From: JBHIBD01 sp046758865
GTDB taxonomy: Bacteria > Planctomycetota > Brocadiia > Brocadiales > Bathyanammoxibiaceae
Assembly: GCA_046758865.1 (NCBI GenBank)
Contig: JBHIBD010000064.1
Coordinates: 1 to 12,697 of the forward strand
DNA length: 12,697 bases
Reading direction: 5' to 3'
Below are positions 12,406 to 12,697 of this stretch, piece after piece (the stretch's first letter is position 1; each line of letters begins with the position of its first letter). The position numbers and the translations under genes were made by a program. Under the pieces are notes generated by a model that did not search any database, was not told the DNA's origin, and saw nothing but the letters and a program-made list of their open reading frames with translations.

Positions 12406-12697
12406 ATGAAAGATTTTTTATATCAAATCCAAAAGGGGTTAGATTCTAATTTGTATTTTCTCTCACTTCTTGCTGCTTTGGTTCTTCCAGATATCTGCGG
12501 AGCAATTTCTTCTGAAGATGGACAGGCTAAACCTGAAAAATACAAAGCATGGTTTGATAAATATGTTGCTCCGAAATACAATAATTTTTTGAATGGAAAT
12601 GATTGCTATTATTTTCGTTGCTCTTTGCTTCATCAGGGTAGCTCGCAACACAGCAAAAGTAATTATAAAAGGGTGCTTTTTGTCGAACCATCAGCAA
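12406..12697 (+). CDS. Hypothetical protein, partial at right edge
   Basis: The frame runs from ATG 12406 without a stop to the end of the window (97 residues visible). I do not know its function. The sequence has the look of a conserved hypothetical family: NLYFLSLLAALVLPDICGAI near 15-34, KYKAWFDKYV near 45-54 and CYYFRCSLLHQGSS near 67-80. Cysteines 31, 67 and 72 and His76 could form a metal or active site, but this is not shown. No strong ribosome binding site is present. Composition is AT-rich like the GIY-YIG gene, so both may belong to the same acquired segment to the right of the tRNA. Confidence 0.72.
   Translation, partial: MKDFLYQIQKGLDSNLYFLSLLAALVLPDICGAISSEDGQAKPEKYKAWFDKYVAPKYNNFLNGNDCYYFRCSLLHQGSSQHSKSNYKRVLFVEPSA

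Noticed and set aside
12463..12651. Minus-strand 62-codon frame at the right edge
   Set aside because: Antisense to the open plus-strand gene starting at 12406, which has conserved-looking protein sequence.

Overview
The window reads as chromosomal DNA of a mesophilic anaerobic or facultative bacterium with a Gram-negative type gene repertoire. It has mixed GC content, good Shine-Dalgarno sites, several TTG and GTG starts, and many dispersed palindromic repeats. The gene content (an LsrF-like aldolase/thiolase, a TusA/DsrEFH/HdrD/lipoyl-protein operon, a BFN-family protein) fits groups such as Desulfobacterota, Nitrospirota, Omnitrophota or Planctomycetota. I cannot assign a phylum from the sequence alone.

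Layout. (A) 1-2912, minus strand: a small Cys-rich protein, an LsrF/DhnA-type class I aldolase, a zinc alcohol/polyol dehydrogenase and a class II (FucA-type) aldolase that runs off the left edge. They look like a sugar or sugar-phosphate catabolic operon interrupted by repeats. (B) 3223-4268, plus strand: a promoter and a long-chain polyprenyl diphosphate synthase, probably making a quinone side chain. (C) 4414-11320, minus strand: the centrepiece. From a strong promoter at 11293-11320 the order is tusA-like, E1-like thiF/moeB, dsrE-, dsrF- and dsrH-like, a second tusA-like gene, a membrane-anchored HdrD-type iron-sulfur protein, a GcvH/LbpA-like lipoyl protein, then about 420 bp of palindromic repeats, a radical SAM protein that may be a LipS-type lipoyl synthase component, and a Nudix hydrolase. 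(D) 11346-11910, plus strand: a promoter, a BFN/DUF151 protein and a tRNA-Ser(UGA) that begins at the base after the BFN stop codon. (E) 11908-12697: an AT-rich segment with two large palindromes, a GIY-YIG nuclease, terminator-like hairpins and a partial hypothetical gene. It looks like a small element inserted at the 3' end of the tRNA gene.

How the genes may work together. TusA and DsrE-family proteins carry sulfur as cysteine persulfides. HdrD-type CCG domains reduce or form disulfides. GcvH-like LbpA proteins carry lipoate, which is the cofactor partner of sulfur-oxidising sHdr systems, and radical SAM LipS proteins insert the two sulfurs of lipoate. Region C therefore resembles a compact sulfur-relay system coupling persulfide carriers, a lipoyl protein and a quinone-facing membrane disulfide reductase. 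It lacks the soluble sHdr subunits and DsrAB in this window. The arrangement is the most interesting candidate for an undescribed system here; its direction (sulfur oxidation, reduction or biosynthesis) cannot be read from the sequence.
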